Shown: in pieces, positions 4,473 to 5,414 of the stretch
How positions within the stretch are numbered: position 1 is the first letter of the stretch
Layout: each line of letters starts with the position of its first letter
Source: Firmicutes bacterium UBA5499
GTDB lineage: Bacteria > Bacillota > DTU084
NCBI GenBank assembly: GCA_002426275.1
Contig: DIPB01000130.1
Span: forward strand, 2,084 to 7,497
Reading direction: 5' to 3'
DNA: 5,414 bases
Position numbers and translations under genes: made by a program
Notes under the pieces: generated by a model
The model's input: the letters and a program-made list of their open reading frames with translations, nothing else
The model's database searches: none
Told to the model about the DNA's origin: nothing

Positions 4473-5414
4473 GGCCGTTCACCCCCGAATCTGTTAATGT
4501 CCTTTGTTCTGCAGCACGCCTGTAGATGTCAAGATGTCGCTGGGCAACATTGCTCCAGCGCATGCGCTTGCCATAGGCGAAAGCTTTACTCTCAAGCTGT
4601 TCTTGCAGCTGTGGGGAGGCAAGGATACGCTCAAGCTCTCTGGCTATGGAGCGGCCGTCGCAGAAATCTGCAAACAATCCTCTGCCTGAACCCAACAGTT
4701 CTTTAGCGTAAATGAAAGGGGTTGAAACGGTCGCCTTGCCAAGACCGATTGCATAAGCTAAAGTGCCGCTGGTGATCTGTTGGCTGCCAGGATATGGCGC
4801 CAAATAAATATCCGTGAGGGTAAGATACTGTACCAACTTCCCTTTATCCAAAAATTCGTCCACGAACTTTACGTTTTCCTCAAGTCCCAATTTTCTAGTC
4901 TGTTCCCTGAGCTCTGCGCGATACCCTTCTCCCTCTTGCCGCAAAATATTGGGATGAGTCTTACCGATGATTAGATACAGAGCTTCGGGATGGTTCTCTT
5001 TAAGCTTCCCCATGGCTTCGATTGCGTACTCTATCCCCTTGCTGCGGCTTAAGAGCCCAAAGCTTGAGATGACTTTTCTTCCCTCGAAGCCATACGCTGC
5101 TTTCAATTCTTCCCGAGAGGCAGCGATGGGCTCCGGCACGCCGTGGGGGATTACAGCTATCTTCTCGGCGCTCAGTTGATAGAGCCCTGTGAGGAGGCGC
5201 TTTGCCTCCTGGGCCATGACGATCACATACCTGCTCGCTGCGGCAAGCTGCCGCACAAGCTGCAGCTGCCTTTGGGTGGGCGTAGATAAGACTGTGTGGA
5301 ACGTAGTGACCAAGGGCTTTTTTAAACCTCCTGTGAGCTCCAAGATCCACTGTCCGTCATCGCCGCCAAAGAGGCCGAATTCGTGCTCTAAGTGTACTGC
5401 CTTAATGCCGCAGT
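4456..5414 (-). CDS. GT4-family glycosyltransferase, N-terminus beyond the window
   Basis: Retaining, nucleotide-sugar-dependent GT-B glycosyltransferase (group 1). The frame stays open to the right edge with family-typical sequence before the TTG at 5343 (VHLEHEFGLFGG), so that TTG is not the start and the gene is 5'-partial, with 318 residues visible. Seen in order: EHEFGLFGG, PLVTTFHTVL (N-domain sugar-acceptor region), VIPHGVP, the C-domain opening SFGLLSRSKGIEYAIEAM, IIGKTHP, FVDEFLDKGKLVQYL, then YLAPYPGSQQITSGTLAYA and KATVSTPFIYAKELL. The last two correspond to the nucleotide-sugar-binding region with its Glu (AKELL). The HEFG-GG and TFHTVL motifs mark a subgroup distinct from common capsule or LPS transferases. 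Donor and acceptor cannot be told from sequence; GDP-mannose is a guess prompted by the phosphomannomutase at the other end. It is cytoplasmic and is the first visible gene of a two-gene unit, overlapping the next gene by 17 nt. Confidence 0.92.
   Translation of the reverse strand, partial: CGIKAVHLEHEFGLFGGDDGQWILELTGGLKKPLVTTFHTVLSTPTQRQLQLVRQLAAASRYVIVMAQEAKRLLTGLYQLSAEKIAVIPHGVPEPIAASREELKAAYGFEGRKVISSFGLLSRSKGIEYAIEAMGKLKENHPEALYLIIGKTHPNILRQEGEGYRAELREQTRKLGLEENVKFVDEFLDKGKLVQYLTLTDIYLAPYPGSQQITSGTLAYAIGLGKATVSTPFIYAKELLGSGRGLFADFCDGRSIARELERILASPQLQEQLESKAFAYGKRMRWSNVAQRHLDIYRRAAEQRTLTDSGVNGLAAED
4480..4486 (-). promoter_or_regulatory. Ribosome binding site for the TTG start at 4472
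   Basis: Minus strand GGGGGTG inside the 3' end of the glycosyltransferase gene, 7 nt ahead of TTG 4472. It supports the unusual start codon and coupling of the two genes. Confidence 0.55.

Overview
The window looks like chromosomal DNA from an anaerobic Firmicute, most likely of Clostridia type. The evidence is the GGAGG-type ribosome binding sites, TTGNNN-17-TATAAT promoters, U-tailed hairpin terminators, the use of TTG as a start codon, and genes resembling clostridial families. No gene fixes the genus. Both ends are cut by real genes, so two of the CDS are partial.

Layout. (1) At 1-983 (+) is the C-terminal three quarters of a phosphomannomutase/phosphoglucomutase, followed at once by a good intrinsic terminator. 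(2) At about 1020-1956 is a decay zone. A plus-strand GNAT/YoaP-type acetyltransferase pseudogene (lost start, in-frame UGA, frameshift, missing C-terminus) meets a minus-strand N-terminal remnant of a CPBP-type membrane protein that is spread over three frames. The two broken 3' ends touch near 1635-1660, which looks like a deletion scar. (3) At 1981-2894 (-) are two intact small genes: a 68-residue conserved-looking protein of unknown function and a membrane-anchored FMN-binding-domain protein with a complete covalent flavinylation motif. The latter has a clear promoter and ribosome binding site. (4) At about 3005-3455 is a non-coding stretch with several minus-strand terminator hairpins and a 10-bp direct repeat with 20-bp periodicity. 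(5) At 3456-5414 (-) is a translationally coupled pair: a GT4-type glycosyltransferase (N-terminus beyond the window) and a helical-barrel-like protein with a GYTLDDNARA motif.

How the parts may work together. The phosphomannomutase and the glycosyltransferase pair converge on the central segment and could belong to one sugar-phosphate/glycan locus: the mutase supplies mannose-1-P or glucose-1-P for a nucleotide sugar, the GT uses it, and the helical protein acts on or assists with the product. That link is inference. The central segment (about 1.0-3.4 kb) is by eye more A+T-rich and carries unrelated, partly dead genes. It reads as an accessory insertion/decay zone between two converging transcription units. 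I found no CRISPR array, tRNA, rRNA, recognisable transposase or integron. The most unusual material is the pair of abutting pseudogenes, the GT/helical-protein pair of unsettled chemistry, and the flavinylated membrane protein without a partner in view.
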